From: Poa pratensis
Lineage: Eukaryota; Streptophyta; Magnoliopsida; Poales; Poaceae
Length of the DNA: 64,000 nt
NCBI GenBank assembly: GCA_947311845.1
Contig: CAMZMU010000041.1
Location: 137,734,775-137,798,774, forward strand
Reading direction: 5' to 3'
Shown here: positions 11,001-22,701 of the stretch, one piece after another
How the letters are laid out: the number at the start of each line of letters is the position of its first letter
Numbering within the stretch: position 1 is the stretch's first letter
Program-made: the position numbers and the translations under genes
The notes under the pieces: model-generated
The model's database searches: none
What the model saw: the letters and a program-made list of their open reading frames with translations, nothing else
What the model was told of the DNA's origin: nothing

Positions 11001-12724
11001 ACTATCGTCAAGAGCAATCTAAATTGCTCAACAACCAAAACAAAATCACAGAGCATAGTTTTAGGCGTGACAGAGCAGTTGGAAGGACCAACTGATCAAA
11101 AATTCTTAGCATCATTGTTCTTTCTGTTTATTGCAATGCTCTAAAAATTAGTGATCACCCGCATACCTCCTGCTCGAACCTTGATTTTTTTCTACACTAC
11201 ATATTTTGCAGTTTAGTTGGTTTTTAAACAATAACATGCCCCTAAATGAAAAGAGGAATTTGCGAAGGATTACAGAATAACATAGCACTACTATTTCATA
11301 ACAGAGCAAACCAAAATGCTACTGTGGAGTGGGATTAGGGCTGTTTAAATTTGGTCGAACGGGTTGATTTACAGGCTCAGCCTTGGGGTGATTGCAAGTA
11401 GGGAACTCGATGTGGGACAGCAAGTGACGGATTGCAGCTTGCATGGGTGCATGGCAAAATGTACTTAGTGCGCATTCTAAAGCCCTAAGTAGAATATAAC
11501 AATGCTCACATCATGTCATTCTTAACTGCAATCTAGTTGTGGCGATGAGCATCTCATAGATTGTTAGTGTTGGTACCGAAGCTTTAATTGTAGCACTGAA
11601 TGTTGAGTCCTTGACAGAGGGATGGAACAATGGAAGGAACAGATTTGAATAGACTGCTAATACCCATTGTTCACTTGGATTTGTAAAAATCCAAAACAGG
11701 TAAAGTATGATAATCAAATTGCAACTTGACCTAATCACGCCTTCTATCCATGGGCATGATAACCAATGTCAAATAAGTAAACTAAAAACCAAGGCATCCA
11801 TAATTTTATGGTAGATTTTGCTTAAGAGCAGCCCGAAGATTGATATGCCGCTACATGACATTGCAATTTTCTTGGACTGCAATATATCATCCTAAACATG
11901 TTAAATTATGCCCGACGACATTGCTGTCACTTTCCTGTTCAGTACCGTCATAAGTATGGTAAGAAGACCAGATTGCCCTAATTCTGTTTGTGCTATTGGC
12001 GCCAAAAGGCTGACGCCAAAACATCCTCTGCTACCTTTGCATGAAGCCATGTTCTCTTCCCCTATAAATTCAAGTTATTTCTACCACCATTTTATGACAA
12101 ACTAGGACAAAACATCGGCCTTGTCCAGACAACTCTTGATCTCGATGTCAAGGTACACAGCCAAGGGGGAAAAACCTCATCCTCATCCAGGTTTTCATAC
12201 ATTCAAATTCTAAAGGTCGACCCTGTTACCCAATCTTCTTCCCCGCGTTCAACCTCGAATTGCTCACACTGCCACCACCTAATTGTAATTTCCACAGTTG
12301 GAGCAACAAGTGCGATAACCTGACTCGTCTCTACTTACAAATTTAACTCCAAAAAAATGCGCATGAAAGAGAAATGCCCCGCAACTGAGGCAAGGGACCA
12401 AAGTCAACGAATGAACAACCTTCCCGCTGTGGCCCTGCAGCGTGCGGCAGCACACCAGATCCGTCTGGTTGAAGCTCACCGCCGTCCGCCCCTGCGCCTT
12501 GGAGTACTTCTCCACTGCACGGCCGCCACACAAACCAGTCAGCAACAGTTCCCAAGTCCAACCAACGAACCCTCGACAGCTCCCCGCCGAGGGAGGAGGG
12601 GAGGGGATGGCTCACCGTCGGTGTCGAGGAGCGTCTGCCGCCGCTGACGGAGCCTCTCCCGGAGCGAGTTCACCGAGGCCGTCGCCGCCGCGTGCCTCTC
12701 CTTGAGCTCCGCCACTGACGCCAT
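8034..12724 (-). CDS. GB1 (RGB1/AGB1 orthologue): Heterotrimeric G-protein beta subunit, six exons
   Basis: Coding exons on the minus strand are 12616-12724, 12420-12514, 10498-10922, 9521-9884, 8529-8642 and 8034-8069. All five introns have GT-AG ends and compatible phases. Total 1143 nt, 380 residues, the same length I recall for rice RGB1. Exon 1 gives [20 protein letters not shown], the N-terminal coiled coil that binds G-gamma. The rest is a seven-bladed WD40 propeller with repeats such as [74 protein letters not shown] and GSWDKNLK, ending [11 protein letters not shown]. The protein acts at the plasma membrane as the G-beta of the plant G-alpha/beta/gamma complex, which affects grain shape, defence and ABA responses. 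No frame break was found. Intron 2 is about 1.5 kb, and a small MITE lies in intron 5. Confidence 0.97.
8336..8394. mobile_element. Short Stowaway MITE in G-beta intron 5
   Basis: The inverted termini CTCCCTCCGTCCCA and TGGGACGGAGGGAG are flanked by TA at 8334-8335 and 8395-8396. This is the Stowaway (Tc1/mariner-type) signature. At 59 bp it is close to two terminal repeats back to back, so it is an internally deleted copy. Confidence 0.93.
10923..12419 (-). other. Intron 2 of the G-beta gene
   Basis: About 1.5 kb intron with the donor GT at 12418-12419 and the acceptor AG at 10923-10924. No inserted element with clear ends was recognised. Confidence 0.85.
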
Positions 12725-13093
12725 GGCCGGCCGCGCACCCCTCGGGATTCGTGCGCTGTTGGGGATCTACTTGGCTCTGGGCATGGAGGGAGAGATCCAA
12801 TGTTTGGGTTCGGTGTTTGAGGGGGTTCGGGAGGATGATGAGGAGGAGGCGGCGGCGACGGGAGGAGCCGAGCTGGCCGGCGACGACGATGACGGGGGGA
12901 AGGAGAGGGGGAGTTGTTGGGGACGCGTTGGGTTTAGGAAGGGAGAGCTGTGAACCGTCACCTACTGCTTGTCTATGACATGTGGGTCCAATAGCACTGA
13001 GCCCAGTTGGCATAGGGTTGGCTTATATGGCACGACCTGGGACGGGAATGGGACCACCCGGAGAGTGACCGTTGCCCGCCCGATGTGGGGTTT
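12725..13093 (-). promoter_or_regulatory. 5' UTR and proximal promoter of the G-beta gene
   Basis: GC-rich sequence directly upstream of the G-beta ATG, rich in CT on the minus strand as is common for grass 5' UTRs. It is cut off at 13094-13098 by the target duplication of a Copia element, so the original distal promoter now lies more than 6.7 kb away. No specific transcription factor site is claimed. Confidence 0.5.
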
Positions 13094-13098
13094 GGCTA

Positions 13099-13381
13099 TG
13101 TTAGAATTAGATTCTAACTGCCCATGGCAGTTACTTAGTGTCCAAAGCCACGTATGGACGTGTCTATCCGTACGAGCGCATTTTACTGTAGCAGACGCCT
13201 GTTCACTTCGAACAGGCGCCTCCACACCAACAGACGCCTCCTACAGGCGCCTCTTACCTTGTAACCGACACTGCCAAGAGTCGGCAGCCTCCTGTATAAA
13301 TACCATGTCGATGATCAATGAAGTACACAAGTTTGATTCATTTGTTGTCTCTCTCGATTGCTCTCGATTCTATTTCCAACA
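13099..13381 (+). repeat. 5' LTR of the Copia element
   Basis: 283 bp. It contains a TATA-like TGTATAAATACC near 13292. By eye it differs from the 3' LTR by an 11-12 bp insertion (AGTTACTTAGT region) and scattered substitutions, which suggests an insertion that is not very recent. Confidence 0.93.
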
Positions 13382-14301
13382 CGTTATCAGCCACGTTGCT
13401 CTACATCTGAGCGTTTTCATCGATCAAGAAAGAATCGAAGGAGCACAAGAACAGCGATTGAATCGAAGGAACAGAAGAACATGAAGAAGGCGTTGGCCAC
13501 CATCGCTCTAAAAATCGAAGGCCACAACAAAGAACTGGTCTTCAAGATCATCGAAATCGAAATAGAACAAGGGTGAGTAGGATTTCCTTTGCCTGTTTCT
13601 AAGATGGACGTCGGCGACCGCGACCCCTGGTACCTCCAGCGCGGAGAACGCTCGGTCTCACGACCGGCCCTCTGTGACGCCCGCGCCCCCCGACGCGACG
13701 GCGACCTTGGCAGCACCGGACACGGCCCGCACCCTGCGCGCGGTGGTCCCCGGCCCCGATGCCTCTGCTCCCGACAGAGACGTTGCCCGACGCACACGGT
13801 GGCGGCAGAAGTAGCCTGAGTTCCGCTCTCGGTCCCGACTCCACGGCGACCTCGCCTTGCCGGAAGCGGCCCGAACAAACGACCGCGCGACCCCCCTGCG
13901 GCGGTCGTACCGAACGACCGCTGGCGCCGTGCTGCTTCTCGCGGCTCCTGGCACCCAGCACGGCGGCCCCCTCGCCGGTGAATCGCCGGTGAAGCGGCCG
14001 ACCAGCCGTGGTAGTCACGCTTGTGTCGATCGTCGAAATTGGGGATCGAGATGAGGCTGGGAATTGCTCCTGGTCATTCTCTCTCCTTTGACCAGCACGG
14101 TCTTATCTGGGCTGCTCTATGTGGCTAATTTGCATGCGCTATGGGCTGCGCTATGTGGCCCTTTGCATGCGTTCTGGCCCCTAGCAACTCTTGCTGTTTT
14201 TGTTTTTGCTTAATTGCTCGTATATTTCAGCTTTTTAGCAATTAGTGTTCTAACAACACTTCTAGCCTAGCAGTGAATCTATTCCTGTTTTAGATTGTAA
14301 A

Positions 14302-14590
14302 ATTCAGTACATATTTTTCAGTACTATTTTCTTTGAGTACCGATGTATTCCAGATCCTAAATTGACTTAATATATTTCCACGTTTGTCACGTGTCGAGAT
14401 TAATTATGTCTATTTGCAATTGAGATTATTAATTTCTTGCAAAGACAAATTCAGTACCTCTGTAGTATTGTTTCTGTGTCGAGTACGATGTATTCCAGAA
14501 TCTTTCTAAGATATATATATTTCCATGTTCGTCACATGCCGAGATTAACATGTCTATTTGTAATCGAGATTTTCAATTTCTTGCAAATAA
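14302..14590 (+). repeat. Tandem duplication in the Copia leader
   Basis: Two diverged copies of about 145 bp (about 14302-14448 and 14449-14590). Both contain GATGTATTCCAGA, TATATTTCCA, GTCACRTG and ATTTCTTGCAAA-like text in the same order. It lies between the GC-rich leader and gag. Confidence 0.75.
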
Positions 14591-14981
14591 GATGCAAAAT
14601 CAAAGTGATTTCTTCGAATTGATGTTTTGGGATCATGATGTAGTGTGTAGATTTATCTACACCTACTGTTTAAGCCTACATTTTGTCACTTTTGACATTA
14701 TGATTGCCAATGTGCTCTCCCATGCATTTTAATGAAGTTGTGATATAAGGCATTCAAAGCGTGAGTATCTTATACTCCGCTAATGCTGCTAGATCTACTC
14801 CAAAATTTCTTTTGGAGATTATCTACAACGTGTCATACTTAACAATTTGAGGTTCACACACTAACGAGTTCAAGGCCACTTCTTGAAACTTCATTTATTT
14901 TGCATAGTTCATTACGACATAACCATGATGGATTTTAATTTACCGAATGTAAATTAATATTCTCTGGTTTACCATATAGAT

Positions 14982-16004
14982 GAACGATGGCTTGAGAGTT
15001 TGATGCAATCGCTCTCAACGGCCACAACTATCCTATATGGGCCATGGACATCAAGATCGCCCTTGCGTCCTATGGGTTAGTGCGTGCAATCCAGTTTCCG
15101 GATGTTCCACTCCCGTCTGGAGTCACGCCGTTGACAGATGAGTAAAAATATGCTGCTTTGTACATCATAAGGCACCATGTTCATCCAGACCTCAAGTCTG
15201 AGTACTTGGAGAAAGAATTCCCCAGTACCTTGTTTCTGGCCCTCAAAACGAGGTATGAACAGCAGAAGGCAGTTGTCATGCCTGAAGCACTCGATGATTG
15301 GACACATCGCCGACCCAGGACTTCAAGTCTGTCGAGGAGTACAATCATGAGGTTCATAAGATCAGTTCCAAACTGCGCTTTTGCGGGAAACCTACGATGA
15401 GGAGAAGATAGAAAAAACTCTGTCTACTATGCTTCCATCTGACAGGATCCTGCAGCAGCAGTACCGTGTTCGCTACTACCAAGTCTATTCCGACCTTATT
15501 CATATATTACTTCAGGCTAAAAAGCATGATGAGCTGCTCGCTAAGAATGGCTCTCAGCGCCCGGTTGGTTCTCAACCTCTACCTGAATTTCATATGAATG
15601 TTGCGAAACGGGCAAAAGTTTAAACTTCTATGGTAAGCGAAAGCGCAACCGAAACAGAAAGCCTAGAAACTCAGACGTGGGAAAGGCACCGCAAAGCACG
15701 AGTTGAAAAAATTAAGCTTTGCGACAAGTGTGGTTTCTACATGCATTCCACTAACAAGTGCAAGACCCCAAAGCATCTAGCCATTCTGTACCAGCAATCC
15801 CAGGGATGCAAAGCACCTCAAGGGAAAAGGTTTGAAGCCAACTTCAACCTTCCTCCAGATGACACCAATGGAGCTGCTTGTTCGCGAGATGTTCCTACTG
15901 GACCTTGCAACGCCATAACTCTCCATAAGTCACAGGACCCTACAGGCACGGAGAACATGATGGTTGAGTATGCCTCAACCAAAGTGTTTGGAGACTTAAA
16001 CTAG
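14982..16004 (+). pseudogene. Copia gag remnant
   Basis: Reading across frames gives gag-like blocks: ALNGHNYPIWAMDIKIALAS, then after a stop KYAALYIIRHHVHPDLKSEY, KTRYEQQKAVVMPEALDDW, KIEKTLSTMLPSDRILQQQY, and a zinc knuckle CDKCGFYMHSTNKC of the CX2CX4HX4C form at about 15720-15762. In-frame stops and at least two frameshifts prevent a full protein. Gag would form the virus-like particle of the element. Confidence 0.8.
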
Positions 16005-16899
16005 TCCCACTATCTCCTTAGTGGTCGTTTATTAATGTCCATTTGTGCTGTCATAATAGAACATATATATTGTATCAGCACTCTGATATAAATAAGATTG
16101 CATACATTCTATATATCTGATAAAGATTTCCATATTGGAACTTCTTCAATTCTATATATAGATTTCTACGAGTGCCAATCCGATGGATGTGGAACAAGTA
16201 TATGAAAATGTACCCCTCTATTGTCTGGATTGTACTACACGTACATCCAACTCGTAGCACATGTTGCATATAATGCAATTCCATCGGTCATGTTTTGCAT
16301 GAGCTAAACTTTCCTAGTCATGAGATTTAGTTGCACATATTGTGCCAACGGATCACTTCAGTCCCTTGAACACATTCAAGGTGATATTTGTGGTCCCAAC
16401 CAACCATTGTTTGGACTAAAAATCGAATTAAATCAATTCGAATGGGAAATATTGTTGCAGAATTCTCTTCACATGCCTCCACTATTTAGTGCATGGCTCC
16501 GAGGATCGAAGTTCAGCACAATGTCCTATGTGTCCATACACAATTGTTTTTGGCGCTGTCTCTGATCAAAAGGATTTTTTCATTGCACGACCCATGTTAA
16601 TGAATTGCAATTTACCAACTTCATGTTGGAGTCATGCAGTTTTACACGCTGCTACTGACTAACTGCATATAGCAGTACTTCCCCTCTGCAATTGATACGT
16701 GGAAATCCTCCGAGCATTTCCCATCTGCGTAAGTTCGGAAGCGCTTCACGCGTACCGATCTCACCACCGCAGCGTACATCATGGGCCCACATATGAGGGA
16801 TCTATGTGGGGTACAGATATCCGTCGATAACCCAGTACCTTGAACCCCTCATAAGGGATGTATTCATAGCCCAGTACACTGATTGCTTATATTTAAGGA

Positions 16900-18900
16900 G
16901 GATTGTTTCCAGGCATTAGGGGGAGATTTCAAGTACCACATCGAATGCCAGGAAATCAATTGGGACTTCACGTTCCTCCTCATACCACGTACTCAAGAAT
17001 CTGGACTCTACGTTCGATTCCAAATTTGCATCACATGCAAATAACCTGCCAAATTCATTTACTGATCTCAAAGGTGTTACAAACTCCTAATCCAACTAGA
17101 AATGCGCCTGAAAGAGTGGAGGTACCAATAAAAACCACTCAACTCCCTTTTATAAAAAGAGGGGGAGTAGTACGGCCTCTAACCAGGATCCAGCTTTTCG
17201 CAAAGCAACAAAGGAAATCGAGGATAAATCCTCTAAATCAGTAAATGCAAGTCAACCTTGCGTTGATGAACACCTAATGGGTAGTATACACCCAGTGGAA
17301 GGGAAACCTCCACAACCCCAGCTCCAGCTTGCACACACTGGCTGGGACATCGGAACACCCAGACTCACGCGTATTGGGAAATCACGAAGAGTCATCATGG
17401 GTGCATGATATTTGCTCCAACTATATCGATTCTGGAGATCATATAACCAAAGCCTACAACTGTCGACAAAAATCTCTTGTATGATTGCAAACAACCTTCA
17501 CAATGATTCAGATCCAAAGACCATGGCCATGGCAGAGTGTGAACACACTTGCTAGGACTGAACTCATCAAAGGATGCAATCCAAGCAGATATAGCCTCGC
17601 TCTTCCAAATGAATTCCCTATGGGATTATTCAATGTGTTTTCTTCCAGAAACGGAATGAGAAATACAAGGTGGTGAGAAAGCAAGGCTTGTAGCATAAGG
17701 TCGGGTTTCCGCAGAGATCCGAGACCTACTCTCTAGACATGAGTGAAATCTCGTTCCGATACATATAACATTGGCAGTACAAAATCATCTATCTGTGCAG
17801 TTGATAGGTGTAGTGACAACATATCCATGTGGATCACTAGATTGCGACATGTATGGTTCCCGATGGAATCTCTGTCCAAATCGAAACACAAATGCAACAT
17901 GTATTGTGTAAAAATCAATAAGTCATTCCAAGTCTTGTTGTTGTCGGCATATTTTGGTACAACCGACGTAGTGAGTTCCTTATACACAAGGATTACTCCT
18001 ACCATGATGATTACCCATGCGTGTATGTCATAGATAAGATAACTCCTAAATGACAAAACACATGATCATCTAACAGACGGATTTGAGATGAAGAATCTGG
18101 ATAAACCCAAATAGTGCTTGGGACTACAACTCGAGCACCTTCACTCAAGTATTATGGTACACTAAGATGACTATATCCAGAAAATTGGAGAAACTTGATA
18201 TAGACAAGTCATGTCCATCTCCTAGGGATTGTTCGATCTCTAGACGTAGAGAAAGATCCATGGGAAGATGGAGAAGAGATGTTGGCACATAATGTTCCAT
18301 ATCTCAATGCCATTGGACCTACCAACATAATTGGTTAGGGGATCAAGAATATCTTTCGATATCTCCAAGGCACCAAATATCTTGACATATTGTATCAATT
18401 TCGGAGAAATCTGAACTCCAATTTAGAGACTGTATTGGCTACTTACATGATCCTACAATGTGTACATACATGGTAGAACTGTCACTCCATTGATGTCTTC
18501 AAATAGACTCTGGTGACTATACTACCACGATCATTCTAAGATGCAATGCTTCATGTTAACACGTGTGGCTTCACGGAATGACAAACCGCATACATTAGTC
18601 ATGTGGTGTTGGTTCTCTCGAATCATCTATCATTATCTACACAGATAATGTTGCTTATATTGCATAGATGCAAAACAGGTTACATAAAAAGCAATATCAT
18701 TAAGCATATTGCGCTAAATTGTTTTATGGCCATGAACTCCTTAAGAGTCGGGAATAAACATCTTGCAATTAGAATCACGCGATATCCTCGTAGATCTTTC
18801 CATGAAGTCTCTACCAACTATAACATTCCAGAAATGATTCATGGGATTGGTATTCGACGGCTTCGGGATTTGTAAGAGTCAGGGGGAGTATCTTCCTGAA
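16900..18900 (+). pseudogene. Copia pol remnant (RT and RNase H)
   Basis: Heavily decayed. Recognisable pieces include FFQKRNEKYKVV near 17638-17676, NMYCVKINKSFQ near 17896-17934, a CLGLQLEHLHSS piece near 18117-18152, and a C-terminal RNase H part with TGYIKSNIIKHI near 18678-18714 followed by DILVDLSMKSLP. A GGGGGAG tract follows near 18881. Integrase is not clearly visible between gag and RT. Stops occur every few tens of codons. Confidence 0.7.
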
Positions 18901-18939
18901 CTATTCCTGTTCAAAGCATCATATTACACTCTTTTTCCT

Positions 18940-19500
18940 TTATGAGTTTACTTTTCAGGTTCTCATCAAGGTTTTTAATGAGGTAGTATCAACATGAGAT
19001 CATATGTCATACTTTCTGTTTTCCCCACCGGGGTTTTTAGGAAAGTATACACGACATATTTATCGTCCTCTTAAACTCTATGAATTTCATTCATATTGAG
19101 TTAACAGAGACAATAACCATTATATGTTGTATCATTTTCTTCTTACTTTTCCCACTGGGTTTTCAAGGAGTTTTAACAACATATCAAATACATTTCTCCT
19201 CACATATTTCCCAAAGGGTTTTTGGGGGAGAACTTCAAACATCATATGTCATACTTCCTGTTTTCCCCACCGGGGTTTTTAAAGGAAATATACAAGGCAT
19301 ATTTATTGTTCTCTGACTCGCTATGGGTTTTCCCTTTTTAAGGTTTTGCCATATGAGTTATCAAAGAGACAATAACCATCATATGTTGCATCATTTTCTC
19401 CTTATTTTCCCACCGGGTTAAAGGAGTTTTAGCAGCATATCATACACAGTACTCTCCTCATATTTTTCCCACAGGGTTTTTGGGGAGATATCATCAACTT
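18940..19500 (+). repeat. Direct repeats upstream of the Copia 3' LTR
   Basis: Units containing TTTTCCCCACCGGGGTTTTT and similar text recur at about 19018-19040, 19147-19165, 19208-19227, 19259-19281, 19407-19420 and 19467-19482. The segment around 19000-19075 is repeated as a block around 19240-19320. Such short CCCACNGGGTTTTT repeats before the polypurine tract are common in grass Copia elements. Confidence 0.7.
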
Positions 19501-19590
19501 CAAAGATCATCACGAGTACATTGAACATATATACTCAAGATTATACAAGAGATACAAGATATACAAGACGTAGCTTTGTTCAAGGGGGAG

Positions 19591-19864
19591 TGTTAGAATT
19601 AGATTCTAACTGCCCATGGCGTGTCCAAAGCGACGTATGGACGTGTCTATCCGTACGAGCGCCTTTTACTGTAGCAGACGCCTGTTCACTCCGAACAGGC
19701 GCCTCCACACCAACAGACGCCTCCTACATGCGCCTCTTCCCTTGTAACCGACACTGCCAAGAGTCGGCAGCCTCCTGTATAAATACCATGTCGATGATCA
19801 ATGAAGTACACAAGTTTGATTCATTTGTTGTCTCTCTCGATTGCTCTCAATTCTATTTCCAACA
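19591..19864 (+). repeat. 3' LTR of the Copia element
   Basis: 274 bp, matching the 5' LTR with a short deletion near its start and a few substitutions. It ends CCAACA directly before the target duplication GGCTA. Confidence 0.93.
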
Positions 19865-19869
19865 GGCTA

Positions 19870-21112
19870 GACCTCATCACAACGCCTGCCGGGCTAAAAA
19901 AAATTAAATAATACGCTAAATTTATTTAAATAGGAAAATAATACGCGTTTTTTTTATTTTCAAAAATATTACCCAGTCCCAAGCCTATGTTGTCTCAACA
20001 TAGCCGGTCCCAAGCCCGAATAAAGGAGGAGGGTTGTGATAGGCTTGGCAAGCCAACGGAAAAAACCCAGTCACTCTTATGGAGATGAAACCCAAATAGT
20101 TTGGGAAAAAATGTTTTGTTGTTGTTGTTGTACCCGGTCGTCCTCACCGAAGACGATTAGTACTACGATTAGTACTTGTCGTCCTAGCCCAAGACGACCA
20201 GTAGTAATGCATGCAGAAAAAGGCGAAATGCATGCAGGAAAAGACAAAGTGCAAAGGCACATATCGGCGAAGACGACTAGTACTAATCGATCGTCTTCGG
20301 CCAAGCCGACTGGATAACGGCTAGTACTAATCCTCGACCTAGCGTTATTGCATCTTGGGTTGATTTCACGCCGACATGCAACGCTGGACAACGGCTACAC
20401 CTCTCTACCGGCGAGCTCCGAGATGGTTGATGCGGGCAATATGTGGATCTAGTGAACCCCTTTCGAATAAGCACGGATGCGCCCTATGCTGAGCAGTTCT
20501 ACTAGTTCTATGATGACCCATACTTTTGGATCAAAAGCTATGATCAAGTTTGAATGTGAGTAATGTGAAGTACTAAATCCAATTGTCTACCATTACTCGG
20601 TGAAAGTGAGAAAACTATTGTCCAAATGTTGAAATTTGTCAAAATCGCTAAGATTCGATTTTAGCGTACAACTTATACTGGATCTGTTCTAGCAGAACCC
20701 GAGCCATACTACAAAATGTTCACGGTATCTGATAGAGTTGATATATTTATATAGCGGGGCTACGGCCTATTTCGTCTGATAGAGTTGCGCTAACTATCAA
20801 TGCACTATGTTCTTCAAAAAAAAAACAGGTTGCACTCTGTTGCTCATTTTGGTAGCATTTTACCAGATTATCTGAATTGTAGAGCCTATCAACAAGTTAA
20901 TAGTAGAAGCTAGTAGGATGACAGTACAGAACAACTCGGCTCTTGGGGAAAAGACGATGTTGCAAGGTGTCAATCACGTGCCTCCCGGTTGGTGGCCAAG
21001 GCAGTGCAAACCTGACAAAACCAGTTGGTCAAACTTCAGACCTACCAAACGTTATCCCACAAATCAACTCCACAGCAGCAGCAAATGGACAAGTAATTAG
21101 CAATTTAGCATC
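19870..21112. other. Intergenic with an old repeat fragment
   Basis: No gene seen. Around 20015-20150 a segment with AAAGGAGGAGGGTTGTGATAG, then TTATGGAGATGAAACCC, ends in a (GTT)n run. It resembles a widespread grass repeat, possibly the 3' end of a LINE, but I cannot name it. The stretch 20155-20345 repeats CTAGTACTAATC-like words and has imperfect palindromes. Confidence 0.4.
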
Positions 21113-21114
21113 TA

Positions 21115-21207
21115 CTCCCCCGTTCTGAAATATTCGACTCTCAAAATGAGTGTAAACGCGTCTAGATACACTCATTTTAGAGTTAAAATATTTTAGAACG
21201 GAGCGAG
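21115..21207. mobile_element. Stowaway MITE, 93 bp
   Basis: Termini CTCCCCCGTTCTGAAATA and TATTTTAGAACGGAGCGAG are imperfect inverses, flanked by TA at 21113-21114 and 21208-21209. Interior ACTCTCAAAATGAGTGTA and CACTCATTTTAGAGT pair, giving the long hairpin typical of Thalos/Athos-like Stowaway elements. Confidence 0.9.
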
Positions 21208-21225
21208 TACCATGTTACACCCAAA

Positions 21226-22416
21226 GCGACTTGTTACGTTTCCCGCACCGACGCGTCCCCTGTGGCGATTTGCTCCTCCTCTTGAGAGTCGGCTCCTCCT
21301 CCCAGATCCGGCGCCCAGCTCGCTCCTCCTTCCCCTCCGGCGGCGTTGCTGGCCGGTGTGGAAGAGGATGCGTAGCTTGGGCTGTAGATACTAGGGTTAG
21401 AGTAGGCTTTTTCGTGGCGGATGCTCTGCTCCTCTGCCTCTTCTTCTTTCTTCCTGCCTTTGCTCTGGCGACTCGCAGCGACGCCGGAGACGGTCTTCTT
21501 CCCCTCTGTAGCTTGGATCCATGGCGGATCTGCTGCAGGGCTGAAGGTGGTCGAAAGTTTTCTAATAAAATCGACTGCCGTATCTTCCTCTCTGCAGATC
21601 AAGTGTTGAGCTATGCAGATCGAAAACTGGAGCGGTGCTGCCTTCCTCTGGCCGGCCGTGGTGGCGAGGGGAGGAAGAAGAGTTGCTGCTCTACTTCAGG
21701 ATCTGTGGAGAGGTTCTGGAGCTGGTGTGTCCCTGCGTTCGAGCGCGGCGTGTGGCGACGACCTCAGTACATCTCCAGCAAGCTTCCATGGTGGAAGCAG
21801 ATGCAAGAGCTGTTCAAGGTAAGCTCCACTATCAAGCGCTGCTGCCTCCTCTTCGAGCGGGTTGCGAGGTGTCTGCTTCTTCCTCTGGACGGCCGTGGAG
21901 GCGAGGGGTGGAAGAGTAGTTGCTTCACTACCTGTTCTTCGGTGAGAACGCTTATGCTGCATCCTCGAGCTCATCACGCGGTGGACAAGTTCGCCGCCGC
22001 GTTCTTCGGCCAGATTCGTGGCCAATCTTCAACCTCCAAGGTGGAGGCCTTCTTGATCAAGCGCCTGTGCTCGGCGGCTAGCCACTACCAAGTGGTTCGT
22101 CCCCGGTGGTGTTTAGTTTGCAGGTGGCTTCGATCGCTCGTCGGAAGAGAGAGACCGAGCAAGATGTGCTCTGATGATCTCGGCGTCGGCGCCTGGAGAT
22201 CGCCGGCGAGGTGTGGCAGAGACTCCCAAGGGCTTGATTGCGTTCTATCCTTTTGCTCTGGGGTGCTTTTTGTAAAATTGAAGGGCCCTTCTTCAAATTT
22301 CAGGTCTTTCAGGGCTAGATTTGTAAAGGGCTTTTCTGTAATTTGGACCTGCCACGTGGTAATATAATATGCAGCAGTGGGGTCTTTCGACCCCATCCCC
22401 TTGTTCAAAAAAAAAA
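21226..22416 (+). mobile_element. Poly(A)-tailed LTR-less retroelement, copy A
   Basis: The 16-bp direct repeat CCATGTTACACCCAAA lies at 21210-21225 and again at 22417-22432, directly after a run of about ten A. There are no LTRs or inverted termini, so this is a target-primed (LINE/SINE-type) insertion of about 1.19 kb. It is GC-rich, contains two CTC-GCC motif blocks (GGCCGGCCGTGGTGGCGAGG near 21650 and a variant near 21890), and ends with a small hairpin GGGGTCTTTCGACCCC before the A-run. A long open frame crosses it but shows no RT or known domain. It shares motifs with two other insertions in this window. Likely non-autonomous. It lies about 285 bp downstream of the GH17 stop codon, in antisense orientation to that gene. 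Confidence 0.8.
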
Positions 22417-22701
22417 CCATGTTACACCCAAACAATACCAACCGCGACAACACATTATACATCTTTACACACAATAACTAACGAACTGCCCCCAAAGCGC
22501 TAATTAGCACGCAAGAGGCGAGGCGCCATAGGCAACCAAAAAGGAAGTAGGAAAAAAATGGACACTCCTGCTAGGCTGCTAGGATAAAACAGGGGATGCG
22601 TAGCGTAATGCATCCCCACATACAACCACCACCACTATTTGTGGCTTTATTCGATGATCAAATCATGGTACCCGTGGAAAGAATTGTTCTAATCCGTTGC
22701 A

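Larger units (their letters stand above)
13099..19864 (+). mobile_element. Copia LTR retrotransposon, degenerate interior
   Basis: Two similar LTRs (13099-13381 and 19591-19864) start TGTTAG and end CCAACA. The whole element is flanked by GGCTA at 13094-13098 and 19865-19869, a 5-bp target duplication. A primer-binding-like sequence (GTTATCAGCCACG) follows the 5' LTR and a purine tract (CAAGGGGGAG) precedes the 3' LTR. Gag and RT/RNase H remnants are in Copia order on the plus strand, with many stops and frameshifts. It lies upstream of, and in opposite orientation to, the G-beta gene. Confidence 0.93.

Noticed and set aside
20155..20345. Palindromic CTAGTACTAATC repeats as a hairpin RNA or operator
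   Set aside because: Spacing is irregular and no stable single hairpin or gene context was found.
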